A DNA stretch of 64,000 bases from Macrothele yani (GCA_039090855.1 CM077011.1:29107001-29171000); one strand, 5' to 3'; shown: positions 19,701 to 30,884, counted from the stretch's first letter. Translations and numbers: made by a program. Notes: generated from the letters alone by a model not told the origin.

Positions 19701-21135
19701 ACCGGACAAAAATTTACAGAATATAAACTTCATTCCTTAATATGGAGTATATCACCACCTCCTTTAATTACAGCTTTAATTTCGTTTGGCGTGTTACCAA
19801 TATGACTCAGTATGCGTGTCAAGTGTATTCCACCGAATGCTCAAAAGATCCCTTAACTCCGTCAGATTTGCAGTGTTTTTCTTCTTTCTTTATTTACGGC
19901 CTTTTATAATATGTCCCAGATTTTTTCAGTCACATTTAGATCGGGTGAATTTGCAGGCCAATTGAGATATGGAACATCTCTCTCATGTCTTCAAACCAGT
20001 CCTTCACAGTTCTATCTGGGTGGGCCAGTCCTTCACAGTTCCATCTGGGGAGTTATCATCTGGAAACACAGGATCCACTATGCGTCTTTCTTGTTCCAAA
20101 AACTGAACAAATGGCAATAATTCATTATTTAAGAGTGGCACATAAACCATAGATTTCATGCGATTGAACACCTCAACGAATGGTCCAACTTCAGTACTTC
20201 ACAGTTGAAAATTTTGTGGTAGGTTGCACCGAAAAGTGGTACACCAACTGCACCACTTTCCAAGAAAGAATATACCATTCTGTGGTGCAAACAAAAACCA
20301 ACAACATGACGCAACTTTGCACAACGTCATGATAGAAGGTTTCACCACATTATGGTACTAGGCTTCTCTACATTATGGTTCTAGGTTTCACCATGTCGCT
20401 GGGTTTTGTTTGCACAACACAATGGTGTATTCTTTCTTAAAAAGTGTTGCTGCTGGTGTAGCACCACTTTTCGGTGCAACCTACCACAAAATTTTTAACA
20501 GTGTTGAAATACAGCCCCAAAACATGACGCCTCCATCTCCTTTTTATACAGCTCCTTGGACACATTCTGGGTTAAATGCTCCCCTCCAGCCTTCCACATG
20601 ACCGTGGAGAATACAAGCAAAATCTGGATTCGTCGGGTCATATTATTCGTCGCCACTGTTCAATGGTCCAGTGACGATACTGTTTTGCCCAAGCAAAGGG
20701 ATTTTCTTCTGGACAGTTATTAACTTCGGACGTATCGGACAACACGACTGAAAATGGTAAAGTCTTGCAATTCTCTCTGTAGAGCTCATTCCGAGACTGG
20801 TTCATTGGGTCTATCATTGTACTGTTGAAGCAGTTCTTGACGAGTCTGGAAACGTGCAGCAGATGTTAATCGTCTCAAACACCTTGTCATCATGGAGCTT
20901 TTACCACAGGTTCTCCACCTACAGTGATAGCTTCCATAATTCTTCCACTGGAAATTAACACAACTGACTGTCGGCTCGGACAGCCCAACAAACTTCGCCA
21001 CCTCTCGCAAGGAATGACCATGTTCTCGGCCAAAAACAATGGCTCCCTTTTACCATTCAATAACGTCACCTTCACGACCCATAGTTGTACCCGTGAAAGG
21101 AAATACAGAATGCTAAAGATGCTTTAAACACACAC
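19700..21135 (-). pseudogene. Divergent Tc1-type transposase relic with inserted MITE
   Basis: A terminal-repeat-like ACACCGGACAAAAATTTACAG lies at about 19698. Minus-strand traces: NWPANSPDLNVTEKIWDI near 19905-19960 (third catalytic region), and at 20786-21010 the N-terminal helix-turn-helix REVAKFVGLSEPTVS followed by TSAARFQTRQELLQQYNDR. The segments between are frameshifted and interrupted by the MITE 20208-20496. A likely original start is near 21080. It is a different Tc1 family from the others here and is dead. Confidence 0.7.
20208..20496. mobile_element. Foldback MITE in Tc1
   Basis: AAAATTTTGTGGTAGGTTGC and following bases to about 20300 are inverted, with mismatches and small indels, at about 20405-20496. 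This leaves ~90 bp arms and a ~100 bp loop. It is non-coding, and it interrupts the Tc1 reading trace. A clear target duplication was not found. Confidence 0.75.
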
Positions 21136-21433
21136 CTCAGTATAATTAATACACACCTCGTATAATCAGCAGCAGTTTCACTCTACATATTTATACGACT
21201 CGATACGTTCATAAAATCCGTTCTTATGTACTTGTCTGAATCAGTATTCCGTAATTTTGAGTCCTGTGTGTTTGTGAAAGAGAAACGTACACTGTTAAAT
21301 TTTGTTCAAAATAAATATGAATTACAGTGTGTGAATTAACAGTTTCAAATTTCTAATGAAAATCACATAAGCACATTTTAAGACGATCAAGTGCTGATAG
21401 CTACTGAATGGTATAAAAATTCGTGTTTAGTTC

Positions 21434-21933
21434 ATAGTGCAATATTCAATTACTCAAATAAAAACACGATCTAAAAAACATACACATCAACAATTAGCTC
21501 ATGATTACTTGATGGTTATTACATTTAATGAGTGGTTAAAAACTCATTACTAGCTCAAATTATGGTACTTACAATGGCAAGAAGTTTCGTCCTTTCGTCC
21601 TTACTAAAGTTCATCTTCAGACCAACAACCTCCACAAGAACACTGGGCTGACATCATTCAAATACAAAATCAAATACTAGATCTGCGCATGTACCAATCT
21701 AAGTCATCTGACACATGTATTTAATGTCAGCCCACTGTTCTTGTGGAGGTTGTTGGCCTGAAGATGACCTTTAGTAAGACCGAAAGTTCTTCCCATTGTA
21801 AATACCATCCTTTTAGCTAGTCACGAGTTTTTTACCAGTCATTAAATGTAGTAACCATCAAGTAATCATGAGCTAATTGTTGATGTGTATGTTTTTTAGA
21901 TCGTGTTTTTATTTGAGTCATAGAATATTGTAC
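21434..21933. mobile_element. 500 bp inverted-repeat MITE
   Basis: Left arm 21434-21655 and right arm 21720-21933 are inverted copies at high identity; for example ACCAACAACCTCCACAAGAA recurs inverted as a closely matching block near 21735-21760. The loop is ~65 bp. A 13-base direct repeat GCTGATAGCTACT lies at 21393-21405 and 21935-21947, but on the left it is ~28 bases away from the arm, so its role as target duplication is uncertain. No coding content. Confidence 0.8.
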
Positions 21934-22365
21934 TGCTGATAGCTACTTATATTTGATCAAGGTGTTACATTTAATGATTTTAAAGTATTGCCTTGTATAA
22001 TAGTAGTGAAAAAGATTCACCTAAAACTCTTTGTATCTGAGATGCAGAAGCATATTATCGAACCAAATAAGAAATTAAATGAATATGGCTAAAAGTGCAA
22101 TACGTTTACTGGCTACATGCCAGCTCTTGACGGGATATAAATTTCAGCGTTGCTAGTTTTTTAATGCTGAAGTACTGTGAATGTGTTTTAGAAACTGCAA
22201 TGAAGACATTTGTGCAAAATCAAATACTAGTTAATTTGTTTAATAACAACAAAGAGGTACGGGTACTAGAAAAGGAAAGCATTGTTCTCTTATACGCCGA
22301 TCTAAAACATAATTACCACTTGCCTAAGCGTACGTTTATGCTGCAGCCCCGCTGCTGGCACATAG

Positions 22366-22949
22366 ATGCTATCTCAGGCACCTCGCTGCTTGCATGTAGC
22401 TGTGATGCTCGTCATGGAACATTTACCCTGCAGCTGTTCACATCGCTTTTATTATTATAGGAATCACGACTATGTATACCTCATTGTCAAACAGACTTTA
22501 CCAGTGTTATGGCAAGTTTTACAACCACTGCATATGAAGCCACCACCTAAAGAATTCAAGAAATCGCTGATATGTTTTACAAGAAATGGGGATTCCCTAA
22601 CTGTCTAGGTTCTATCGATGGAAAGCACATCCGAATACTTCGCCCTCAATGGTCAGGCTCCATGTTCTTTAATTATAAAAGCTACTTTTCAATAGTTCTG
22701 CAGGCCGTCAGTGATGCACACTGTAAATTTATTTTCATTGAGGTCGGAGCCTATGGAAAACAAAGTGATGGAGGCACTTTTAGAAAATCTGCCTTGCATA
22801 ACAGAATGATAAAGGGTGTGCTTAATATTCCTGAAGATAACTTCCTACCAAGCACTGACATCCAAGCTCCCTCTGCGTTCATAAGTGATGAAGCCTATCC
22901 CTTACTGAGACACATGATGAAGCCTTGTACTGGGAAAACTCTTGATTAA
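22366..22949 (+). pseudogene. PIF/Harbinger (HARBI1-like) transposase fragment
   Basis: DDE_Tnp_4-type nuclease. YLIVKQTLPVLWQVLQP (about 22475-22535) precedes a frame change near 22555-22565. Then IADMFYKKWGFPNCLGSIDGK (first catalytic Asp in SIDGKH, ~22610), FSIVLQAVSDAHCKFIFIEVG, GKQSDGGTFRKS (second Asp) and FISDEAYPLLRHMMKPC (third acidic region) follow in one frame to a stop at 22949. The family normally continues with an arginine-rich C-terminal segment, absent here. An A run follows at about 22963. 5' coding sequence before 22460 is not convincing. Truncated and frameshifted, but the catalytic core is well kept. Confidence 0.82.
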
Positions 22950-22969
22950 TCCAAGGAGAAGTTAAAAAA

Positions 22970-23380
22970 AAAAAAGTTCAAATCACAGCTCAAATTACAG
23001 GAAAACTCCACAAATAAAACTTGCTTCTATAAAAACACAACACGGTTTTTAGAGATACGAGGGATATGACTGCGTAGTTTCACACTCGGTTGGAAAAGTG
23101 GGTCAATGGACGGGAAGAGTGGCCTTGAAGGAACCAATCACAGAGTAAGTTTCATGATGCCTGGCGATGGTCGAGGCTCGAAATACAAACCAGTTTGATA
23201 TAATTGCTGAGGCGATGACCGCAGTGAGCAGCGCAGATAGCATCGCTGTTCCACGATAAATGAGCCTGCAAATATTTACGGTTTTGTTTCATCATCGCCA
23301 GGCATCCATGGGCACAGGTCGATGATGTGCCAGCAGCGAGGCTGCAGCTTAAACGTATCCTAATATAATGTTGGTCTCCC
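22970..23380. other. Spacer without recognised gene
   Basis: No coding region or repeat family recognised. GATGCCTGGCGATG (23155) and CATCGCCAGGCATC (23292) form a short inverted pair. Confidence 0.4.
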
Positions 23381-23945
23381 ACATGCCACCAAATCAGCGC
23401 TACCCCGGCGTGGTTGAACCTCTGCAATCGGATTTGCTGTTCCAATACAAACCACACATACTCGATTTTTTTATTTTTTTTTTTTTTTATTGGAGGTTTA
23501 ACGACCACCGTGAGCAACTCAATGGGCTATAAGCAGTCGCCCGTCCCTAATTTAGGGTCACTGGTTCCAGGGAAGGGACAGAACCAGTGCCGTAAGACAA
23601 ACACAACATCCATGCCTCACCGGGGTTCGAACCCGAACCCCGTTCGGACGAATGATCATAAGTCATCGCTTAGACCACTGCGCACATACTCGATTGGATT
23701 GATGACTGGGGAATTCGGACGCCAAGGCATATTTGGATGTCTTCTTTATGTTCCGCCAACCATTCCCGAAAAAATGCCGGCAATGTGGCATGGCGCATTG
23801 CCGTTCCAAAAGAGGGCACTACTAGAGAGGAATACTGTTGTAATGAAAGGATGTACCTGGTCCACAATGATGTTTAAGTAGGTGGATAGATGCAGTGTTA
23901 TAGTATCTCTTCATTACTAAGTTCCTTCGGGGCACTAATTTCAGA
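23380..23945 (-). pseudogene. Tc1 transposase C-terminal fragment with SINE inside
   Basis: Minus-strand trace: ATLPAFFREWLAEHKEDIQI near 23755-23800, then the third catalytic region in another frame (PQSSIQS, from SPDINPIE), then across the SINE YVWFVLEQQIRL at about 23410-23465. The same family is seen at 36903-37895. Only the catalytic C-terminal part remains. Confidence 0.7.
23468..23682 (-). repeat. SINE A copy with 13 bp target duplication
   Basis: Reverse-oriented SINE with T run at the left, the conserved body, inverted B box (GGGGTTCGAACCCGAACCCC) and partial A box at the right. CACATACTCGATT at 23455-23467 and 23683-23695 is a perfect 13-base duplication inside the Tc1 fragment. 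The tRNA-like head is 5'-truncated by about 15 bases. Confidence 0.93.
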
Positions 23946-23964
23946 TAAAAAGCCGAATATAATA

Positions 23965-25183
23965 CACCAATGAGCCACTACTTTATGACCACCTGCCTAA
24001 TAAGCTGTAAGACCCTCTTTAGCCCACAAAACAGCTGCCACAAGGCGAGGCATCTATTCGATGAGGTGGAGATAGGTATCCTGGGGTATCTGGTACCATA
24101 ATGTCAACAGCAGGTCCTCCAGTTCCCGTACATTTCAGGGTGGCCGTGATTTAGCGCGAACACGCTTTTCGAAGTCGAACAACAAATGTTCACTTGGGTT
24201 TATGTCAGGTGAATTTGAATTTGGAGGCCAGGGCATAAACAGAAAGTCACCAGGATGTTCCTCGAACCACTCCTTGATGATTCTTGCAGTGTGGCATGAC
24301 GCATTGTCCTATTGGTAATAGCCATCAGCAGTAGGGAACACAGTTGCCATGAATCGGTGAACTTGGTTCACAACGATGTTCAGACACCTCACAGCTGTCA
24401 GGGATTGTGCAATTGGGATAATAGAGCCTAAAGTGTCCCTAAAAAACATCGCCCACAGCATAACACGGCCGCCGCCGGCCTGTTTCCTCCTAACAGTGCA
24501 TCCAGGTGCCATAGCCTCCGTTGGTAATCGGCGTATCCGCTTTGGGCCATCTACGTGATGCTCCAGAAATCTTGATTCCTCAGACCAGGCCACATGCTTC
24601 CCATCATTCACGGTCCAGTCTCGATGATCTTCGGCCCATTTCATGGCGATGACGTGCAGTGAGCATGGGGACCCGGAATGATCTTCGGCTACGCAGGGCC
24701 ATGCGCAGAAGGCTGCGATGAACATGTGTGCTGGGACACATTGCTCTGATTACCACTGTTGTAGCTGCGGGTGATTTGTCGCACTGTGGCTCTGCGGTCG
24801 CTGTGAACAATGCGCGATAGTCTCTGCTCCCCTTTGGCACCAATGAGCTGCGGACAACACACGGCTGGACGGCGGTTTGTCGTTTAGCCGTCTGTGCACC
24901 ACTTTTGATACGTAATCACTACAGCGGCCCGTGAATAACCAACAAGCCGCGCCGTTTCCGAGATCGTAGTTCCGAGGCACCGTACCATCATAATTTGTCC
25001 TTTATCAAATTCCGATAAATCAGCAGCTTTTAACATTCTGACTCCGAACACTTTACTTACCGAAAGCTGGTTCTCAGGTTGTATATATACTGCTTTGTGA
25101 AATTCACCTGCGCCACCGCTCGGTCTCCAAGCGCGCTCATTTCTTTAGGCTGGGGGTGGCCATAATGCAATGGCTCATCGTTG
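23965..25183 (-). pseudogene. Tc1 element, full length, multiply broken transposase
   Basis: Imperfect inverted ends (CACCAATGAGCCAC and the inverted CAACGATGAGCCAT) are bounded by TA at 23963-23964 and 25184-25185; 1219 bp. The likely start is near 25036 (MLKAADLSEFDKGQIMM, a Tc1 N terminus). Pieces in three frames follow: TISETARLVGYSRAAVV (helix-turn-helix, then a stop near 24888), ATVRQIT-like sequence, WAEDHRDWTV and WSEESRF, where the first catalytic Asp has become Glu, GGRVMLWAMFF, and DGYYQ with a stop just before DNAS. Substitution of the catalytic residue plus stops and frameshifts make it dead. Confidence 0.88.
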
Positions 25184-25185
25184 TA

Positions 25186-25617
25186 TAGCTAGATTTTTAA
25201 AAAGTTCAAATCGCCTTTTCAAAGAAACACGACTGTGATCAATAATAGGTAAAAATAATTAACTTTAAATCATTTGGTTTTTTTTATGGTCAAACATTTT
25301 AGACATTTAGATATTCTCTGAACTTCAAGCCTTGCATTATTCAATTCTTCAAACAGTTTCGCTGTAGTGACGGTTTTCTCTCGAAAGCCAGATGACTGGT
25401 ATTCTTCGAAAGAAAAAAAAGGAAGAAACGACTTGTTGATCACGAGAGAGAGATATTTCCTATCTGAGGTTGAGAGACCCGAACCCTCAGCGCTCTGCGC
25501 CTTTTGTCAGGTGACAAAGAGAAATATTAGATGTTTGGGAACAGATTTCCCTGATAGAATAGTACGAAAGAAAAGTATGGAAATATTAGAGGAGAGGGAG
25601 TAGACGGTTACCCGTTG
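25186..25617. other. Spacer without recognised gene
   Basis: AT-rich. A 78-codon open frame at 25367-25603 has no recognisable motif and I do not call it. Confidence 0.5.
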
Positions 25618-25629
25618 AGAAGTGAAGTT

Positions 25630-25857
25630 TTTTTTTTTTTTTTTTTTTGATTGGAGGTTTAACGACCACCGTGAGCAACTCAATGGGCTATAAGCAGTCG
25701 CCCGTCCCTAATTTAGGGTCACTGGTTCCAGGGAAGGGAGAGAGCCAGTGCCGTAAGACAAACACAACATCCATGCCTCACCGGGATTCGAACCCGGACC
25801 CCTTACGGACGAATAATCAGAGGCCAGCGCCTTAGACCACTGCGCCACCGGGGCGGC
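25630..25857 (-). repeat. SINE A copy, near full length, 12 bp target duplication
   Basis: The best reference copy of family A, read on the minus strand: GCCGCCCCGGTGGCGCAGTG head with A box, a long-variable-arm-like spacer (Leu-type), B box GGGTTCGAATCCCGG, body with CTTACGGCACTGGCTCTC, CCTGGAACCAGTGACCCTAA, GGGACGGGCGACTGCTTATA, CTCACGGTGGTCGTTAAACC, then an A tail. AGAAGTGAAGTT at 25618-25629 and 25858-25869 is a perfect duplication. About 228 bp, typical for a tRNA-derived SINE moved by a LINE. Confidence 0.95.
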
Positions 25858-25869
25858 AGAAGTGAAGTT

Positions 25870-27087
25870 GTAAGCTGCCCTACATACTTACCTGTAACAA
25901 CAAGCCATTTCAAGTGCTATTTCTCTCCGCAGAAAAATGCCCGGTACATCTGTGCCACAGAAGAGCACAGGGGGAAAGGAAGGAAAGGACACGGGAGAGG
26001 GGAACCTGAAAAATAAAATCATCACACACAGAACATCTTTTCCAGAAAAGAATCGTACGTGTTTTATACTTTCCTTATATTGAATTTACGGATATTTCAC
26101 AAACAAAAAGAGGAGGGAAGCGACCACGGGAACCACGCTATAGTATCGGACGTCCGGGTGCTGCACAAGAGTTGGTTTCCCAATCCAGATCAAGACACAA
26201 CCATGCGTTTAATCTGAATTCGTCATCCCCACGTGATCACCTCGTGCTTGATTGCCGCTGGTATGCCCACACTACGAAAGAGGGTTAACGCTGAATAAGA
26301 ATAATTTTGGAATTTCGGAATTTTTTCGGGCACTCGCGAACATATATTGATATGTAAATGCTAGCTATAGCCCGTCCTAGAACGGTTGTTTTTAAGCTGT
26401 AAATAAATATTAATGTATGTTGCCCGTCCTAAGACTGTGAAATTCTTAATTGAAGCAGATTGAACACAAATCAAATACGCGCCGGCTCTTTTGTAAGGAA
26501 ATATAGTAAAAATGTATATAGCAAGAACCAGGCAAGAACTCATTCATGTTAGAACTGAAAATTATATGCTATTTATTTTCGTTTTACAAAAGACCTCGCG
26601 ACAAATAAACATTCTGTGTGAAATATTTGTAGTTTAGCAATTTTCCTTGTAGTCCAGTTTTTTCGTGTAAACTTACCTTAATAACTTTTGCTTTTATTTT
26701 TCACGTTAAATTACTTTTTCTCCGGAACACATGTTATTCCGTTCACGGCTTGTTTAGGACTGTCCTATTCGGTGGTTAGTTTGAAACTTCATAACGAAGC
26801 CTTTTCTACAAAATAATGCGACATCTGGCGTTACAAATCGGAACTATCTAAATTATCGACAATGTGCTGTTGGGACATCTGTTTTTAGATGCAATTTTGC
26901 CCACTTCGACATCGCAAGATTTGAGTTTTTATTTTAAGTTCGAGCGTTTAGATAGATCGATATTTTGCAAAATGTTTAATAAAATCAGCACTAAACTCGG
27001 AAAATTAGTTAAATTAAAAAAATAAAAAATAATTAAAGAGCACGAATTAATATTCGAATTCTGCTAAATTAAATTAATATACAAACG
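25870..27087. other. AT-rich spacer without recognised gene
   Basis: No gene or repeat family recognised over about 1.2 kb; stop codons are frequent in all frames. Confidence 0.5.
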
Positions 27088-27351
27088 CAACTTGCCGTCA
27101 TATTAAGATTTTAATTCGAATTTTGTACATGGGATAAATAGTTCTCGAGACATTGATAAATCCAGTGTTTTTAAATTATCACGCGATCACCTTGACATCT
27201 CAATGTGATCGAGTGCAAACTCAACTTGCTGTGCTATAAAGAATTCAATTCGAATTTTGTAGATCGGAAAAATAGGACTCGAATCTTTTATAGTCCAATA
27301 TTTTTAAATTAACACGCAATCCCCTTGACATCTGAAAGTGATCTCGTGCTA
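27088..27351 (+). repeat. 134 bp diverged tandem duplication
   Basis: CAACTTGCCGTC at 27088 and CAACTTGCTGTG at 27222 begin two diverged copies. Each contains AATTCGAATTTTGTA, TTTTTAAATTA, CACGC and CCTTGACATCT in order. The copies differ at many sites, so the duplication is old. No function evident. Confidence 0.75.
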
Positions 27352-27580
27352 TTATATAGCAGGCAATCATTTTCACATCGCGAGAGCACACACGAATTGA
27401 TCGATAAGTGATGACACAACAATGCAGACGTTGGTGTGACGTCAAGCTTTCCAGGGAGACGAATCCGGGAGTTTATATTATTAATATGTTGATGAGTTTA
27501 ATTTCCTTCTATTAAAACATGTGACGTACTACAGAGGTGAAAACATGTGTCAAAACGAGAAATCTGCAGCGACACATTCT

Positions 27581-27640
27581 GTCCGCGTTGCTCAGTTGGG
27601 AGAGCGACTTACTCCGGAGTGAGGGGACATGGACAAACTT
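27581..27640 (+). repeat. SINE family C head fragment (tRNA-like)
   Basis: GTCCGCGTTGCTCAGTTGGG with an A box and GAGAGC matches the tRNA-like head at 45321-45390. The B-box half is degraded (GGGGACATGG) and the body is not clear. Confidence 0.5.
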
Positions 27641-27711
27641 GTTTTCACGAACACTGCAACTACGGCTTTCCTTCGTTAAACTGTTTTAACAACATTTGTT
27701 TTTCTGTTCGA

Positions 27712-27890
27712 GGTTTATAAAGAATCATGATGCTTATAACCAGTCGCCAATCATAAATTGGGGTTCCTGTTTGCAGAGAATGTTGAGACCCAGAACACTA
27801 AGAAAAGAAGTTGCTTCATCGGAGACACAGGTCCATTTTGAAAGACTAGTCACAAAACTACGGCTCTGACCACTAGGGCACCGAGGCGGC
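27712..27890 (-). repeat. Decayed SINE A copy
   Basis: Reverse copy: CGAGGTTTATAA, GCTTATAACCAGTCGCC, AAATTGGGGTTCCTG and the final inverted A box ACCACTAGGGCACCGAGGCG follow the order of the family A consensus with many changes. Confidence 0.6.
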
Positions 27891-28189
27891 AAAGAGGAAT
27901 CCAAAACTTCGTAATTGAGGACACGTGTACTTCAGAATAAGCTTATTAGGTGACATTAATTAGGCTCACACGAGCACCACGGTGTGATTTCCGGGGTTAT
28001 AATGAGCGTGACACGTTTTTGCGCTTTCCGATAAGAATATGTGTTCCTCCTTAAAGTTTATTGACCTCTTTATTCTTTATGACTATTGTCTGCTGCTTTC
28101 TATTATATGGAAACTTACTGAGGAGACAAAGATACTTTTCTAATTAAACAATACAATGGCTGTACGGCACAAACGTATGAGAGTGGATA

Positions 28190-28610
28190 GAAAAGTAACG
28201 CACACATTTTTTTTTTTTTTGGCAAGAGTTTAATAGATAGGCAAATAACAAAACAAATACACAATGAAACTACATTTTTTAGCTATTTTTCAACATACGA
28301 ACCGAGACGCTAGATATATTTATCTCAGCGTGGCACCAGTTTTAGTATACCTTCTTCAAACAAAGTCGGTTTTCTGGGTATAAAGCCACCTGCGTACAAC
28401 TGATTTGATTTCGTCAGCCGAATCGAAGCGTTGGTCGCCCAGTAATCTTTTCAAGGGACCAAACAGATGAAAGTCCGAAGGAGCCAGCTCCGAACTTTAC
28501 GGTGGGTGCTGGAGCACCTCCCAGCCAAATTGAGCAAGTTTTTTTACGAACGTGTTAGGCAATTTGTGGGCGAGCGTTGTCATGAAGCACTCTGATATTT
28601 GCAGCGTCTT
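28190..28610 (-). pseudogene. mariner transposase C-terminal fragment
   Basis: Minus-strand trace of a DD34D mariner: a HDNARPQIA-like catalytic segment near 28590, FVKKLAQFGWEVLQHPP, then a stop where the third Asp region should be, followed by LAPSDFHLFGPLKRLLGDQRF and a C terminus ending with VPRWDKYI-like sequence near 28310. The 5' two thirds are absent; beyond 28610 the sequence changes to SINE pieces. A T run lies at 28207-28220. Confidence 0.75.
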
Positions 28611-28654
28611 TGTTGGGTCTTTTGTTACGAAGGGCACGCGCAGGCCCTCTTCTA

Positions 28655-28875
28655 TCCCTGGAACCAGTGGCCCTAAATTAGGGACGAACGACTGCTTATG
28701 GCTCTCCTCCTCACTCCGCACTCTCACCCCAGAAAAAGAAAAACGGCTTCCATACCAAGAAGCAAGCGAATCATCGCTGGAAGGACAAACACATCACCCG
28801 TACCTTGTACCAGGGACTCGAACCCAGACCCAGCAGTACAAAGAGACATAAGCCCGCGACCTTGACCACCGACAG
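28655..28875. repeat. Two SINE A pieces in opposite orientation
   Basis: 28655-28703 matches the SINE A body in plus orientation (CCTGGAACCAGTGGCCCTAA, GGGACGAACGACTGC). 28775-28875 looks like an inverted head: GGGACTCGAACCCAGACCC then GACCTTGACCACC. They are either two fragments or one SINE rearranged by inversion. Confidence 0.5.
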
Positions 28876-28954
28876 TTTTTCTCAATTCGATTTCTTCCAC
28901 TATTTTCTGGCGACCGTCGATGTTGTGCAAAGAATTTATTAATGAAACTAGGTG

Positions 28955-29710
28955 AAAGCCCGTCAGTAATGACGGGAAAATATAAGATATGTGGAGTATT
29001 TTTTTAATAACCAGATATTTTTTTTTGATGTCCAAATGTGAAAGTATGTTTCATGAACGTTACAACAATGAGCATTCCTTTTTATGAAATAAAATAACGC
29101 TGATTACTTTTTATGAAATTACTCTTCAAGGCGAAGAAAGTGATATAAAACACGACATAACACCTACGTAACAGAATAAACGTCTCAGTCTGTTGTTCGA
29201 GTACGTCCTTGTTGCCACAGATGAAGTCGTTTGTCTTACTAACTTTATTTTATTTTCCGGTATTTCTCCTTTATTTTATGTATGGTGCGATAGCGGTGAG
29301 CTTACTTCCGATTTCGGCCAATGGATAAAAGTAGATGGCGCTGCAAGTACTGAATGACGTCACAGCGTTAGGAACAAACGTAGCATAACGCTGATTCCTT
29401 TTCATGAAATTACTCTGCAATTTTATTCCTTTTTTATAAAATTACTCTGTAATGCGAAGAAAATCAGATAAAACATTACGTAACATCTACGTAACCGAAC
29501 AAACGTCGCAGAAAGTTGTTCGAGCACGTGCGTGTTGCCCCAGATATAGTCGTTTGTCTAACTTTATTTTATTTTCCGGTATTTTTCCTTGATTTTACGT
29601 ATCGTGCAAAAGCGGTGACCTTAGTACCGATTTCGGCCATCGGATAAAAGCAAATGGCTTTGCAAGTACTGAATGACGTCAGAGCGTTAGGTACAGACGT
29701 AGCCAGTTAT
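28955..29710 (+). repeat. Diverged ~300 bp direct duplication
   Basis: Two copies start near 29094 and 29385 with ATAACGCTGATT and share, in order, CGTAAC/AACAAACGTC, GTTGTTCGAG, AGTCGTTTGTCT, ACTTTATTTTATTTTCCGGT, GATTTCGGCCA, GCAAGTACTGAATGACGTCA and AGCGTTAGG. The CCCGTCAGTAATGACGGG hairpin at about 28958-28976 precedes the first copy. TGACGTCA, a CRE-like palindrome, is present in the first copy; the second has TGACGTCAG as well. No coding sequence. Confidence 0.75.
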
Positions 29711-29727
29711 ATAGGTTTTATATTGAA

Positions 29728-29938
29728 GCCCCGAAAGTGGCGCATTGGTCTACGCGCTGGTTTCTGATAGTTCGTCTGAGATGGGTCTGGGTTCGAATCC
29801 CGGTGAGGCATGAATGCTGTATTTGTCTTACGATACAGGTTCCTTCCCTGGAACAATGTCCCTAAATTAGGAACGGGCGACTGCTTATAGCTCATCGAAT
29901 TGCTCACGGTGGCCGTTAAATGCCCAAATAAAAAAAAT
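29728..29938 (+). repeat. SINE A copy
   Basis: Plus-oriented SINE: A box (GTGGCGCATTGGTC), B box (GGGTTCGAATCCCGG), the conserved body to GTTAAATGCC and a short A tail. Moderately diverged (for example GGAACAATGTCCCTAAATTA). Target duplication not resolved. Confidence 0.9.
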
Positions 29939-29939
29939 C

Positions 29940-30655
29940 ATAAATACTCTATGGTGATTTTAAGTCTTCATATTCTAAACTACGGAAAAGCTCGCTTTTG
30001 TCCCCAAGCTCCTGTGTACGCTGATTAACCCTTGGAAACACATTATCTGAAAACTAAAAAATGCTCAGAATTCCTTGACCCTGTCCGTCGGAAGAGGTCG
30101 CGCAAATAATACTTTCCTTAGCAGTCATTAGAGTTTTAAAGAAATGTTTTCTTTTGTCATTGCATAACATTTCAGGCAAAAGTCATATTCCGGAGAAAAT
30201 CATGTTTTCTTAAAGCAAGCTCTATAACTAGTTTTGTTCTTTTTTTTTCCTCACTGCACAGAACGGTGTGGATAGGTTTTACTAGTCTCATCTTAAACCT
30301 CAGACTGAGGAGCACAATGTTACCTCCATACCAGCTCTTAATTAGTCTAATTGACTTCGTAGAAATGGCAAAGAAAGTCCCCCTATGCTCATTGTTTCTT
30401 AGTTGTGTAGGAGTAAGGATCTTTCGTTGGTTTCGGAAATCAAGCGGTCAGCTGAGCTGCTGAGTAGACAAATTTCCCTTCGGCAATCGATTTCTCTCGC
30501 TTAAGTATTACTACTTTAGAGTTTTGGGCTGCGTGACTTTTCTCCGCTCCCAGATTTTTTGTTTTTATATGATTTATATGTATCATATTATGCATAAAGT
30601 TATGCATTTCTAATGTATTAACACGCATTCCCTATGTGCGATTTAAAATTTTCAC
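29940..30655. other. Spacer without recognised gene
   Basis: AT-rich. A pyrimidine tract ending CACTGCACAG near 30262 looks like a splice acceptor, but no convincing exon follows. Confidence 0.45.
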
Positions 30656-30882
30656 GGCCACCCCGATGGCGCATTCGTCTAAGCGCTGGCTTATGACCAC
30701 CATTCTTCCGAAATGGGTCCGGGTTCGAATCCCGGTGAGGCATGGATGTTGTGTTTGTCTTACGGCACTGGTTCTCTCCCTTCCCTGGAACCAGTGGCCC
30801 AAAATTAGGAACGGGCGACTGCTTATAGCCCATTGAGTTGCTCACGGTGGTCGTAGAACCTCCGATCAAAAAAAAAAAAAAA
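30656..30882 (+). repeat. SINE A copy
   Basis: Full-length plus-strand copy from GGCCACCCCGATGGCGCATT to a 16-base A tail (about 30867-30882). ATTTTCACG before and GATTTCACG after the element form a likely, slightly altered target duplication. Confidence 0.92.
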
Positions 30883-30884
30883 CG

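Noticed and set aside
29360..29370. TGACGTCA as a host promoter
   Set aside because: It is part of the duplicated AT-rich repeat, with no CpG-rich context, exon or donor nearby.
30266..30463. Open frame after an acceptor-like pyrimidine tract
   Set aside because: No donor, no homologous motif and several alternative frames; I could not identify any protein.
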